From assembly GCA_002452815.1 (NCBI GenBank), contig DKFM01000018.1, positions 124,001-188,000 on the forward strand: 64,000 nt of DNA, in the 5' to 3' direction. Below the pieces are notes generated by a model that searched no databases, was not told the origin of the DNA, and was given only the letters and a program-made list of their open reading frames with translations. Below are positions 10,701-17,731 of the stretch, piece by piece. The stretch is from Rhodobacteraceae bacterium UBA6796. GTDB taxonomy: Bacteria > Pseudomonadota > Alphaproteobacteria > Rhodobacterales > Rhodobacteraceae. How positions within the stretch are numbered: position 1 is the stretch's first letter; each line of letters starts with the position of its first letter. A program made the position numbers and the translations under genes.

Positions 10701-11550
10701 CGCCGATGACGATACCTTCATCATCAACACCGTCGGGCTGAACGGCGTCAACAACGTTACCGTGGACGGCAGCTGGGAAGGCAACGACAACGATACGCTC
10801 GATTACTCGGCGCTGCTGGCGCAGGGTTACGAGGTGGTCAACCTGGTCAAGAACCCGGAAAACAACGGTAATCCTGGCTTCAACGGCCAGATCCAGCTGT
10901 ATAACCCGACCACAAACCAGTGGGCCAATATCAACTTCACCGATATTGAAAACATCGTGCCCTGTTTCACGCCGGGCACGCTGGTGGCGACGCCGCGCGG
11001 TGAGAAACTGGTCGAGGATCTCGCGGTCGGCGACAAGGTCATCACCCGTGATAACGGTCTGCAGGAAATCCGCTGGGTGGGGCGGCGCGATCTGAGCCGG
11101 ACCGAGCTGATGTCGGCGCCGCATCTGAAGCCGGTGCTGATCCGCGCGGGCAGCTTGGGCAACGGTCTGCCGGATCGCGATATGCTGGTGTCGCCCAACC
11201 ACCGGATGCTGGTGGCGAACGAGCGCACCGCGCTTTACTTCGAAGAGCACGAGGTTCTGGTCGCGGCCAAGCATCTGGTCGACAACCGCGGCGTGAAGAC
11301 GGTCGAAACGCTGGGCACCAGCTACCTGCACTTCATGTTTGACCGCCACGAGGTTCTTCTGGCCAATGGCTGCTGGAGCGAAAGCTTCCAGCCGGGCGAT
11401 CAGACGCTGGGCGGTATGGGGAATGCGCAACGCAGCGAGATCTTCGAGCTGTTCCCCGAGTTGAGAACCGCCGAGGGTGTCGAAAGCTACGGTGCCGCGC
11501 GCAAGACGCTGAAACGGCATGAGGCCAAGCTGCTGATGCTGGGCGGCTGA
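7759..11550 (+). CDS. Large RTX calcium-binding protein with C-terminal Hint domain
   Basis: 1263 residues, very acidic and Gly/Asp/Asn-rich. Residues ~1-95 form an Ig/cadherin-like domain (TVTVLANDFDPDCDPLRVTG). Long runs of GGxGxDx RTX nonapeptides lie at ~150-200, 520-575 and 690-1000; in known proteins these bind calcium outside the cell. A beta-rich region (~316-517) separates the first two runs. A Hint_2-type domain (~1066-1263) starts at VPCFTPGTL with Cys at 1069 and carries SPNHRML and WSESFQPGD. Such domains can self-cleave at their N-terminal Cys. There is no Sec signal; type I secretion is expected for RTX proteins, but no transporter is encoded nearby. The start follows AAGGAGAG by seven bases. 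Function (adhesin, surface layer or enzyme) is unknown. Confidence 0.88.
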   Translation: MTWTTCNSAPDARNDSATTEFNTAVTVTVLANDFDPDCDPLRVTGTSGSAHGTVTVNANGTITFTPTAGFYGTTSFTYTITDGHGGYDTATVTVTVCEPPSDGIVSGTVGADLIDTAYAGDPDGDMVDHNDAILPGETGDDDIIKAGAGNDTILAGAGNDEVYGEDGDDLIHGGAGNDYLSGGAGDDTFVGGTGNDTYEGNTGLDMIDYSASSAGVSVNLSTGALSGGDAAGDAIAGGIDGVIGSDYADSLVGFDHEGTTPEDTYTNVFYGNGGDDTIQGMGSDDSLYGGADDDSIEGGAGNDFIQGDGVSAATGGGEALSVDWAAFKQDCGTIVSGSSYDMGGVSVTFGFTAQDSGATASVYNATQYVESGDGLNAATGLQLYGCGGEGGIDNTSTTTLSFAATDEAYGDTVSDVTFRINDIDVGPNTDYHQDIVTIRAYDADGNLLPVTYTVEGGQTVSGNTITAHDLDSSGTISPASATGSVLVQISGEVARIEIDYDNGGYSDQAITLTDINCVTTDGDETGAEGDDTLLGGAGDDTILGDGGNDLLTGGTGADSLSGGDDRDSFFVASAAEGVGDVVDGGEGGDDFDVLDLTGAGPVNVIYDDTNPENGTVEFLNADGDVVGTLEFTNIERVIADQGDGIVEGTEGADLIDYDYTGDPEGDMIDHEDALIAGDAPNDDRVLAGAGNDTVYAGAGDDTVAGEEGDDLLYGGAGDDSLTGSYGDDTLYGGTGNDTLDAGPDGDVLYGEEGDDRLLGGPGEDLLDGGLGNDTIIGGGNGDTIVGGDGSDSVEGSQGNDLIDTSGSAPKPDLAYPGLWTADANPNDDKDTVYGGDGNDTITTGDDADYVDGGEGNDVINAGIDADTVYGGTGNDVITSGEGSDFVDGGDGDDTIYGGVGPGYPDAINVPDSIDPVQNNGDDTIHGGAGNDVIYGEDDNDLIYGEDGNDYIDGGIDGDTIYGGAGSDTIVGGGDNDLLVGGADDDTFIINTVGLNGVNNVTVDGSWEGNDNDTLDYSALLAQGYEVVNLVKNPENNGNPGFNGQIQLYNPTTNQWANINFTDIENIVPCFTPGTLVATPRGEKLVEDLAVGDKVITRDNGLQEIRWVGRRDLSRTELMSAPHLKPVLIRAGSLGNGLPDRDMLVSPNHRMLVANERTALYFEEHEVLVAAKHLVDNRGVKTVETLGTSYLHFMFDRHEVLLANGCWSESFQPGDQTLGGMGNAQRSEIFELFPELRTAEGVESYGAARKTLKRHEAKLLMLGG

Positions 11551-11571
11551 GGCGCCCGCCCGATGATTTCC

Positions 11572-11595
11572 GGCCCGTGGAGCGATCCGCGGGCC
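11572..11595 (+). terminator. Possible hairpin after the first RTX gene
   Basis: GGCCCGTGG (11572-11580) can pair with CCGCGGGCC (11587-11595) with one G-T, around a six-base loop, 21 bases after the stop. It lacks a T-run, so its function is uncertain. Confidence 0.35.
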
Positions 11596-11780
11596 TGAAT
11601 TGCCATGTTCTTCCGGCCCGAAATGCCGTTGTTGCGCTATCCGAAACGAAGAGTTCCGGGGCGATTATGGCATTTTTGCGGCAGTTCAGCTTTCGTTAAA
11701 CACAAGCCTGCAGTATTGTAAGGCTTGGGGGCGTTCTGAGTTCCTGGGTTGTGTTCCCATGGTGTCTCGAGGGCAAAAAA

Positions 11781-12584
11781 ATGACCGTTGCAGATCTTCA
11801 TCTGCTTGCGTCGGGCAGTTCCGTGTCGCGCGCAGGCGTCGGTGCCGAGGCCTTTGCCGAGCAGGGGCCGGATGCTGTGCGCGAGTTGCGGCTGGCATTC
11901 CGGGGCTTCGATCAGATCGACGGGACCATCACCGCGCGCACTGCCGGGGGCGCGGCCCTGTTTGATGGCGACACCCGCGAATTTTCCGGGCTCATCCCCT
12001 GTTTCACACCGGATTCACTCGTCGCGACCGAGCGGGGGCTTTGCGCCGTGCGTGACTTGACCCAAGGCACCCGCGTTGTCACCCGTGACAACGGGCTGCA
12101 GCGCGTGCTGTGGATCGGGCAGCGCCGTTTTGGCTGGCGCGCGCTGGGCCTCAACCCGTTGTTGCGTCCGGTCCGCATCGCGGCGGGCGCGCTGGGCGGG
12201 GGGCTGCCTGAACGGGACATGCTGGTCTCGCCCAACCATCGCTTCCTGACGCAATTGCCGAATGACGGCGCCGGCGGGGAATGCCTGAGCATGGCGCAAA
12301 AACTGGTCGGGCTGGATGGGGTCAGTACCGTTGCCTGCCCGGAGGTCGAATATGTCCAGATCCTGTTCGAGAGGCACGAACTGATCCTGGCCGATGGCTG
12401 CTGGTCCGAAAGCTTTCAGCCAACGCGGATGACCTTGCCCGCGCTGGCGCCCGAGGCGCGCGTCACGCTGTTGCAGATCCTTCCCGATCCGGGGCTTGCC
12501 GATGATGCGCCGCTTTATACGCCGGTGCGGCCCCTGCTGGAAACCGGGACAGTCGATCCGAACACTCCGGTCGTTCGCAGCTAG
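11781..12584 (+). CDS. Hint-domain protein without RTX repeats
   Basis: 267 residues. Residues ~1-73 are an unrecognised head (MTVADLHLLASGSSVSRAG...). The remainder is a Hint_2-type domain starting IPCFTPDSLVAT (Cys 74), with VVTRDNGLQRVLWIG, SPNHRFL and DGCWSESFQP, closely parallel to the Hint domains of the two flanking RTX proteins. Because the candidate splice/cleavage Cys and His blocks are intact, it may be an active autoprocessing module. The ATG at 11781 is preferred to the one at 11751, which lacks a ribosome site and would add MFPWCLEGKK; even here GAGGGC is weak. No RTX repeats are present, so it differs from its neighbours in cargo. Confidence 0.8.
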   Translation: MTVADLHLLASGSSVSRAGVGAEAFAEQGPDAVRELRLAFRGFDQIDGTITARTAGGAALFDGDTREFSGLIPCFTPDSLVATERGLCAVRDLTQGTRVVTRDNGLQRVLWIGQRRFGWRALGLNPLLRPVRIAAGALGGGLPERDMLVSPNHRFLTQLPNDGAGGECLSMAQKLVGLDGVSTVACPEVEYVQILFERHELILADGCWSESFQPTRMTLPALAPEARVTLLQILPDPGLADDAPLYTPVRPLLETGTVDPNTPVVRS

Positions 12585-12744
12585 TCGATGCACTTGTGTG
12601 CCCCGCGACCTCGGGCCCGGAAACCGGCCTTGATCCGGCCATAATTGCGCCCGGAAATTAACCAGAACCAGACCGCAAACCGCCACCTTCCGCTGCGAGA
12701 ACAGGCAGTGAAACCCGCTTTGGCGGGCGCAGTGTGAGGCGGTC

Positions 12745-14895
12745 ATGGCGACGATTAACGGTTCAAATGGTGACGATACCCTGTCGGGCACGACCAGAAA
12801 CGACACGATCAGCGGTCTTGCCGGCGATGATTCGATCACGGGCAATGCAGGCAACGATCTGCTGCTGGGTGGGGATGGCAACGATACGTTCGAAGGCGGT
12901 GCCGGGACCGATACGGTCTATGGCGGGGCGGGCAACGATGTCTGGCTGGCAGGCGACAGCCAGTCCGGCTCGGATCAGGTCTATCTGGAAGAGGGCGACG
13001 ACCTTGCCTATGCGGGCTGGTTCACCAGTGGCACGCCCGACATTCTGGATGGCGGCACCGGCAATGACACGATCTCGCTCGAGGCCATTCCCGGCAATCA
13101 GGGCATTACCCTGAACGATGACGGCACCTCGACCACGATTGCCTTCACCTCGGTTGTGCGCAATTTCGAGAATGTCATCGGCAACAGTGGCGAGAACGCG
13201 CTGACCGGCAACTCGGCCGCGAACATGCTTGACGGTCAGGCGGGCAATGACACCCTGTCGGGGATGGCCGGCAATGATACGCTGATTGGCGGCGATGGCG
13301 CGGATTCGCTGCTGGGCGGGACCGGCGACGATTTGCTGCGCGGCGATGCCGGTAACGACTTTCTGTCGGGCGGCGATGGTAACGACACCCTCTTGGGGGG
13401 CGCGGGCGCGGATTCGATTCAGGGCGATGCGGGCAACGATCTGATCGACGGCGGCACCGAGAATGACACGATCTCGGGCGGCGACGGCGACGACACGATT
13501 CTGGGCGGAACGGGCACGGATTCGTTGCGCGGGGATGCGGGCAATGACTCGCTGGATGGCGGGGCGGATAACGATACGCTCGACGGCGGCACCGGCGATG
13601 ACACCTTGCATGGTGGTGCGGGGGCGGATGCGCTCTGGGCCAGTTCGGGCATGGACTACGCCGACTACTCTGATTCCGGCGCGGCGGTGAACATCAACCT
13701 GGCCACCGGCGCAGCCTCGGGCGGTGATGCGGCGGGCGATACCCTGTCGGGCGTCGATGGTCTGTTCGGGTCCGCCTACAACGATACGCTGGTCGGTTTC
13801 GACGGCAGTTCCACCGTGCCGGGCGATGCCTATACCAACGTGTTTTATGGCAATGCCGGCAACGATTACATGGACGGGGCCGGGGGCGACGACAGCCTTT
13901 ATGGCGGTGCGGACAACGACACCGTTCTGGGCGGTGCGGGCAATGACCTTGTCGACGGTGGCAGCGGCAATGACAGCCTGTCTGGCGGTTCGGGCAACGA
14001 TACGCTGTCGGGCGGCGACGGGAACGACACGCTGTCGGGGGGCGATGGCAACGACTATCTTGATGGCGGCACGGGCTATAACATTTACGACGGGGGCTTG
14101 GGGTCGGATACGATCCGCCTGCAGGAAGGCTCCAGCGGTGTCGTTGACGGATCGGAAGACGGCGATAATTCCGATTATGACGTTCTGGTGCTCGACCGCG
14201 ATGTCTCGACCATCACCTATGACGAGAACGATCCCGAAAGCGGCGTGATCCACTGGGCCAACGGGTCGACGACAACCTTCACGAATATCGAGAAAATCCA
14301 GTATGTGCCGTGCTTTACGCCCGGAACGCTGATCGAGACGCGCGATGGTCCGATTCCGGTCGAGGCATTGCGGCCCGGGCAGAAGGTGTTGACCCGCGAC
14401 AACGGCTATCAGCCGCTGCGCTGGGTCGGGCGGCGCGATCTGACTGCGGTCGATCTGGCGTTGAGCCCGCAGTTGCAGCCGGTGCGGATTGCGCGCGGCG
14501 CCCTTGGCAACGGCCTGCCCGAAGCTGACATGATCGTGTCGCCACAGCACCGGATGCTGCTGACGGGCACCCGCGCCGAACTGTTCTTTGGCGAGGCCGA
14601 GGTTCTGGCGGCGGCTGCGCATATGGTCGGTCAGCCGGGGATCGAACGGCTGTCGGTGACGCGGCTCAGCTATCTGCATGTGATGTTCGATGCGCATGAA
14701 ATCATTCGGGCCGATGGTGCCTGGACCGAGAGCTTCCAGCCTGGGGATCTGACGCTGCAGGGCATGGACGACCCGCAGCGCGATGAATTGTTTGCAATTT
14801 TCCCGGAATTGCGCGAGGTGCAGGGCGGGCGTGCCTGGGCCTCGGCGCGGCTTTCCCTGAAGGCGCATGAGGTGCGGGTGTTGATGGCCGCCTGA
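12745..14895 (+). CDS. RTX calcium-binding protein with C-terminal Hint domain
   Basis: 716 residues. It opens directly with RTX-like repeats (MATINGSNGDDTLSG). Long GGxGxDT arrays occupy about 1-150, 155-300 and 370-450. At ~305-370 is a block (DYSDSGAAVNINLATG ... YTNVFYGN) nearly the same as one in the gene at 7759. The Hint domain begins VPCFTPGTLIET with Cys 523 and carries SPQHRML and AWTESFQPGD. As for its neighbour, secretion by a type I system and self-cleavage at Cys 523 are inferences from family knowledge. The start follows GAGG about six bases upstream. It is very probably a paralogue of the 7759 gene with a different N-terminal cargo. Confidence 0.88.
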   Translation: MATINGSNGDDTLSGTTRNDTISGLAGDDSITGNAGNDLLLGGDGNDTFEGGAGTDTVYGGAGNDVWLAGDSQSGSDQVYLEEGDDLAYAGWFTSGTPDILDGGTGNDTISLEAIPGNQGITLNDDGTSTTIAFTSVVRNFENVIGNSGENALTGNSAANMLDGQAGNDTLSGMAGNDTLIGGDGADSLLGGTGDDLLRGDAGNDFLSGGDGNDTLLGGAGADSIQGDAGNDLIDGGTENDTISGGDGDDTILGGTGTDSLRGDAGNDSLDGGADNDTLDGGTGDDTLHGGAGADALWASSGMDYADYSDSGAAVNINLATGAASGGDAAGDTLSGVDGLFGSAYNDTLVGFDGSSTVPGDAYTNVFYGNAGNDYMDGAGGDDSLYGGADNDTVLGGAGNDLVDGGSGNDSLSGGSGNDTLSGGDGNDTLSGGDGNDYLDGGTGYNIYDGGLGSDTIRLQEGSSGVVDGSEDGDNSDYDVLVLDRDVSTITYDENDPESGVIHWANGSTTTFTNIEKIQYVPCFTPGTLIETRDGPIPVEALRPGQKVLTRDNGYQPLRWVGRRDLTAVDLALSPQLQPVRIARGALGNGLPEADMIVSPQHRMLLTGTRAELFFGEAEVLAAAAHMVGQPGIERLSVTRLSYLHVMFDAHEIIRADGAWTESFQPGDLTLQGMDDPQRDELFAIFPELREVQGGRAWASARLSLKAHEVRVLMAA

Positions 14896-15024
14896 AGCTT
14901 GTGGCGTATCGGTCCCGGTTTGCGCGCAACCCCGCCGCGTCACGCGCCCGTGAATTGACCGGCGCCGAGGATGGGCGCATGGAAGACTGACCGATACAAA
15001 ACAAAAAACTTCGGGCAGTTTGAC

Positions 15025-15279
15025 ATGACACAATCCAGTTTCCAAAGCCCCTCTGGGGGGTTCGATTTTCTTGGCCTGCGCAAGGGACGTCGTGGCGATG
15101 TCGAAATCGTTTACGACGATGGCGTGGCGCGGCGCAGGGTCTGGCGCGTGCAGGGCGCGGTCAGCGAAAGCCAGCTGGGCGAGGCCTTGTCGCGTGCGGC
15201 GCGCGAATTGCGGGTGTTGCCCGCGCTTTACGCCGAGCTGAAAAAGCGCTCGATCTCTATCGAGGCGGTTCTGGGGTGA
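15025..15279 (+). CDS. Small conserved-looking hypothetical protein
   Basis: 84 residues from the ATG at 15025 (MTQSSFQSPSGGFDFLGLRK). An upstream in-frame ATG at 14971 would make 102 residues but has GAGG directly abutting it. The body (DVEIVYDDGVARRRVWRVQG, then LGEALSRAARELRVLPALY) looks like a compact folded domain with a C-terminal helix. I do not recognise a family. It lies on the same strand 130 bases after the second RTX gene, so it may be part of that block. Confidence 0.5.
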   Translation: MTQSSFQSPSGGFDFLGLRKGRRGDVEIVYDDGVARRRVWRVQGAVSESQLGEALSRAARELRVLPALYAELKKRSISIEAVLG

Positions 15280-15312
15280 TCCCGGACGCTATTTCAACGT
15301 ATTGATTTTGAA

Positions 15313-15345
15313 TAAAAAGAGGCCGGGCAAAGCCCGGCCCAGGAA
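15313..15345 (-). terminator. Intrinsic terminator of the DUF1127 gene
   Basis: GGCCGGGC (15321-15328) and GCCCGGCC (15332-15339) form an eight-pair hairpin with a three-base loop. On the minus strand it is followed by CTCTTTTTATTC, a good T-run. Confidence 0.75.
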
Positions 15346-15371
15346 GAGGATCCGACAGGGGACTGCGGCTC

Positions 15372-15569
15372 CTATTCTTGCCAGAACGGGCGATGCGCCT
15401 CGCGTTCGGCCAACACCGGGTTCAGACCGATATCGCGCAGCATATGCGCATCCAGTCGGGCCAGCGCCGCGCGGGTGCGGCGGGTCTCGATCCACTTTGC
15501 AACGCGGCGCGCCGACAAGGGCGACCGGGGGGCAGTGGCGGGCGAGCGGCGCAGCGACAGGCTGAACAT
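15372..15569 (-). CDS. DUF1127 (YjiS-like) small arginine-rich protein
   Basis: 65 residues. The C-terminal half RTRAALARLDAHMLRDIGL is the diagnostic DUF1127 helix pair. Members are short basic proteins in alphaproteobacteria; some (CcaF1 in Rhodobacter sphaeroides) bind RNA and affect stress responses, so an RNA-linked role is possible but not shown here. AAAGG precedes the ATG. It is divergent from the MocR-type regulator starting at 15657, and the ATACAA repeats between them may control both. A T-run terminator follows. Confidence 0.8.
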   Translation of the reverse strand: MFSLSLRRSPATAPRSPLSARRVAKWIETRRTRAALARLDAHMLRDIGLNPVLAEREAHRPFWQE

Positions 15570-15588
15570 GGGGCACCTTTTCTGTGTT

Positions 15589-15670
15589 GATACAATCTGA
15601 TGATTTCTGCTAAGTGGAAGTTACAAAACCAATACAATGCAATCCAGAGAAACATTGTGACTGATACAAG
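15589..15670. promoter_or_regulatory. Three ATACAA direct repeats, candidate MocR operator
   Basis: ATACAA occurs at 15590, 15632 and 15664 (contexts GATACAATC, AATACAATG, GATACAAGT), spaced 42 and 32 bases, about four and three helical turns. They sit in and at the edge of the divergent intergenic region between the DUF1127 gene and the regulator; the third is just inside the regulator's coding start. MocR-type regulators are known to bind direct repeats near their own genes, so autoregulation is an inference. Confidence 0.45.
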
Positions 15671-17069
15671 TTGGAAGCCGGATCTCGCCGTTCAGGCCGG
15701 GCCGAAGTATCTTGCGCTGGTGCGTGCCCTGCGTGACGGCGTGCGGCGCGGCGATCTGGCGCCCGGCGTGCGCCTGCCTACCGTGCGGGATTTGGCCTGG
15801 AAACTAGGGGTTACGCCGGGAACCGTCGCGCGCGCCTATCAGATTGCCACGCAAGAAGGGCTGCTGGAAGCCGCCGTCGGGCGGGGCACTTTTGTATCGA
15901 CACAATCGCGCCGTCTCGGCCCGACCGAACCCTTGTATCGTCAGACGCTGATGGACCCGGACGATCACGACGGAATCGTCGACCTGCGCTCGCCGCAACT
16001 GCCCGATGTGGGGCAGACCGCCGCACTGGCCCGCGCCATGGCCGAGGCGGCCGAGGGCATCGGGCGGCAATACCTCGAATATCCGGGCCTGCGCCGCGAT
16101 CGCTATTGCCGCGAAGCGGCGCTGGAGTGGTTTTCGGGTTGCACGATGGCGTCGATGATTGACGCCGACGATCTGGTGCTGACCCATGGCGGGCAGAATG
16201 GCATCAACATCGTGCTGCAATGCTGTTTGCGCGGTGACCGGCCCGTGGTGCTGTGCGAGGAACTGGCCTATCCCGGCTTTCGCCATGCCGCGCGGCTGAA
16301 CCGGGCCGAGGTGGTGCCGGTTGCGCTGGACGAAGAGGGGATGATCCCGGCCGCGCTGGATGCGGCGTGTCGGCGTCACGGCGGGCAGGTGGTCTGCGTC
16401 ACGCCCGATGCGCAGAACCCGACCGCCGCGCAGATGGGCCCCGAACGGCGCCGCGCGATCGTCGAGGTGGCGCGCAAACACGATTTGCAGATCATCGAGG
16501 ACGATTGCTACACCGCGCCGGTCTCGGGGCTGGACAGTCTGCGCGCGCTGGCTCCGGAACGCTGCTGGCATGTGACCTCGCTGTCCAAGACGATTTCGGC
16601 GGGGATGCGGTTTGGCATCGTCGTCGCCCCCGAAGGCATGGGCGAGGCCGGGCGCCTGACCGCACAACACAGCTTCTTCGGCCTGCCGCGCCCGGTGACC
16701 GACATCGTGACCCGGCTTCTGATCTCGGGCGAGGCGATGGCGCTGCGCCATGCCGCGCAAGAGGTGATGGGCCGGCGTCTGCAGATGGTGGTGCAGGCGC
16801 TTGGCGATCAGGACATCTCGTGGCAGCCGGGGCTGAGCTTCCTGTGGCTGCGGCTGCCCTTGGGCTGGCGCGGCTCGACCTTCGCGCGGGTGGCCGAAGC
16901 CGAGGGCGTGCTGCTGCGCTCGGCCGATGAATATGTGCTGCAGGACGGCCATGCGCCCAATGCGGTGCGTATCGCGATGGCGGGCGGCGTGCCCGAAGAA
17001 CGGTTCCAGCGGGCCATCGGGCGGCTGGTGCGGATTTTGGAAAACCCGCCCGGGGATATCCCGGTATGA
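15657..17069 (+). CDS. MocR-type regulator (GntR HTH fused to aminotransferase-like domain)
   Basis: 470 residues from a GTG at 15657, preceded by AGAGA. Residues ~20-85 are a winged helix of the GntR type (LRDGVRRGDLAPGVRLPTVRDLAW, then GVTPGTVARAYQIAT). The rest is a fold-type I aminotransferase-like domain with the PLP-lysine motif SLSKTISAGMRFG. These proteins sense amino-compounds through PLP and regulate adjacent metabolism or transport genes. An in-frame ATG at 15600 is unlikely because it lacks a ribosome site. It overlaps the next gene by ATGA. The polyamine-type ABC transporter downstream is a plausible but unproven target. Confidence 0.88.
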   Translation: MTDTSWKPDLAVQAGPKYLALVRALRDGVRRGDLAPGVRLPTVRDLAWKLGVTPGTVARAYQIATQEGLLEAAVGRGTFVSTQSRRLGPTEPLYRQTLMDPDDHDGIVDLRSPQLPDVGQTAALARAMAEAAEGIGRQYLEYPGLRRDRYCREAALEWFSGCTMASMIDADDLVLTHGGQNGINIVLQCCLRGDRPVVLCEELAYPGFRHAARLNRAEVVPVALDEEGMIPAALDAACRRHGGQVVCVTPDAQNPTAAQMGPERRRAIVEVARKHDLQIIEDDCYTAPVSGLDSLRALAPERCWHVTSLSKTISAGMRFGIVVAPEGMGEAGRLTAQHSFFGLPRPVTDIVTRLLISGEAMALRHAAQEVMGRRLQMVVQALGDQDISWQPGLSFLWLRLPLGWRGSTFARVAEAEGVLLRSADEYVLQDGHAPNAVRIAMAGGVPEERFQRAIGRLVRILENPPGDIPV

Positions 17070-17578
17070 CCGGAGCCGGCGCCCCCGATGCGGACTGGCT
17101 CCGCCCGCTGTGGCCCGAGGAAGACTGGCCCGAGCGGCTGCTGACCCATTTCGTCGGCGGGCAGTGGCGCGCGCCTCTGGGGCAGGGATTGCGGGTCGGG
17201 CCGGACGGGCTGGCGGTGGTGCAGGCCGGGGTGGCGGATTATGTCCGGGCCCGGCATGCGATCCTGGCGGCTGTGCCCGTCTGGCAAGGCCAGAGCGCCG
17301 AAATGCGCCGGGCTGCCTTGCCTGCGGCGCTGTTGTCCGGGGGGGCGGCGGCGCCCGCGATGGGGCCGATTGCGCTGATCGACGCCGTGGCCGCAGATCA
17401 TGCCGCGCATCTGGGGGCGGCACTGCTGGCGGGGCAGGGGGCGCTAATCCTGTCGGACCCGTCCAACCCGCGCGCGGCCTGCACCCTGGTCGCAACACTG
17501 GCGCGCAGCCCGCTGCCGGCGGGAGTGATTGCCCTGCTGCATGGCGCCCTGCCCGAGGCCCGGGCTGCCCTAGGGTAA
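17066..17578 (+). CDS. Short aldehyde-dehydrogenase-like protein, probably non-catalytic
   Basis: 170 residues, translationally coupled (ATGA) to the MocR-type gene. Segments resemble aldehyde dehydrogenase: FVGGQWRAP near residue 30, as in the GGxW start of ALDHs, and ARSPLPAGVIALLHG near 150, as in the LPPGVxNxxxG cofactor-domain stretch. The ~500-residue length and the catalytic Cys domain of true ALDHs are absent, so it cannot be a complete enzyme. It may be a reduced paralogue or an accessory. The similarity is judged by eye and is weak. Confidence 0.5.
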   Translation: MTGAGAPDADWLRPLWPEEDWPERLLTHFVGGQWRAPLGQGLRVGPDGLAVVQAGVADYVRARHAILAAVPVWQGQSAEMRRAALPAALLSGGAAAPAMGPIALIDAVAADHAAHLGAALLAGQGALILSDPSNPRAACTLVATLARSPLPAGVIALLHGALPEARAALG

Positions 17579-17731
17579 CCCTCGTGCCGCGCTGCCGCAA
17601 TTTTCAGCGCGCGCCAAAAAACACCGCAATTCCCCGCATCGCCAGCGCACGGCCCCCCTTTCCTCTGCCAATCCCATATGCAAACCTGCCTCCGAAGCGC
17701 CACTACGAGCGCGTTCAGGGAGACAGTGCGG

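Noticed and set aside
8160..14100. Short direct DNA repeats suggesting a CRISPR or tandem repeat array
   Set aside because: Periodicity comes from RTX nonapeptide codons inside open reading frames, with varied sequence and no spacers.
7423..15045. Long minus-strand open frames opposite the RTX genes
   Set aside because: They mirror the repetitive GGxGxD codons and give low-complexity I/V/A/R-rich translations without domains.
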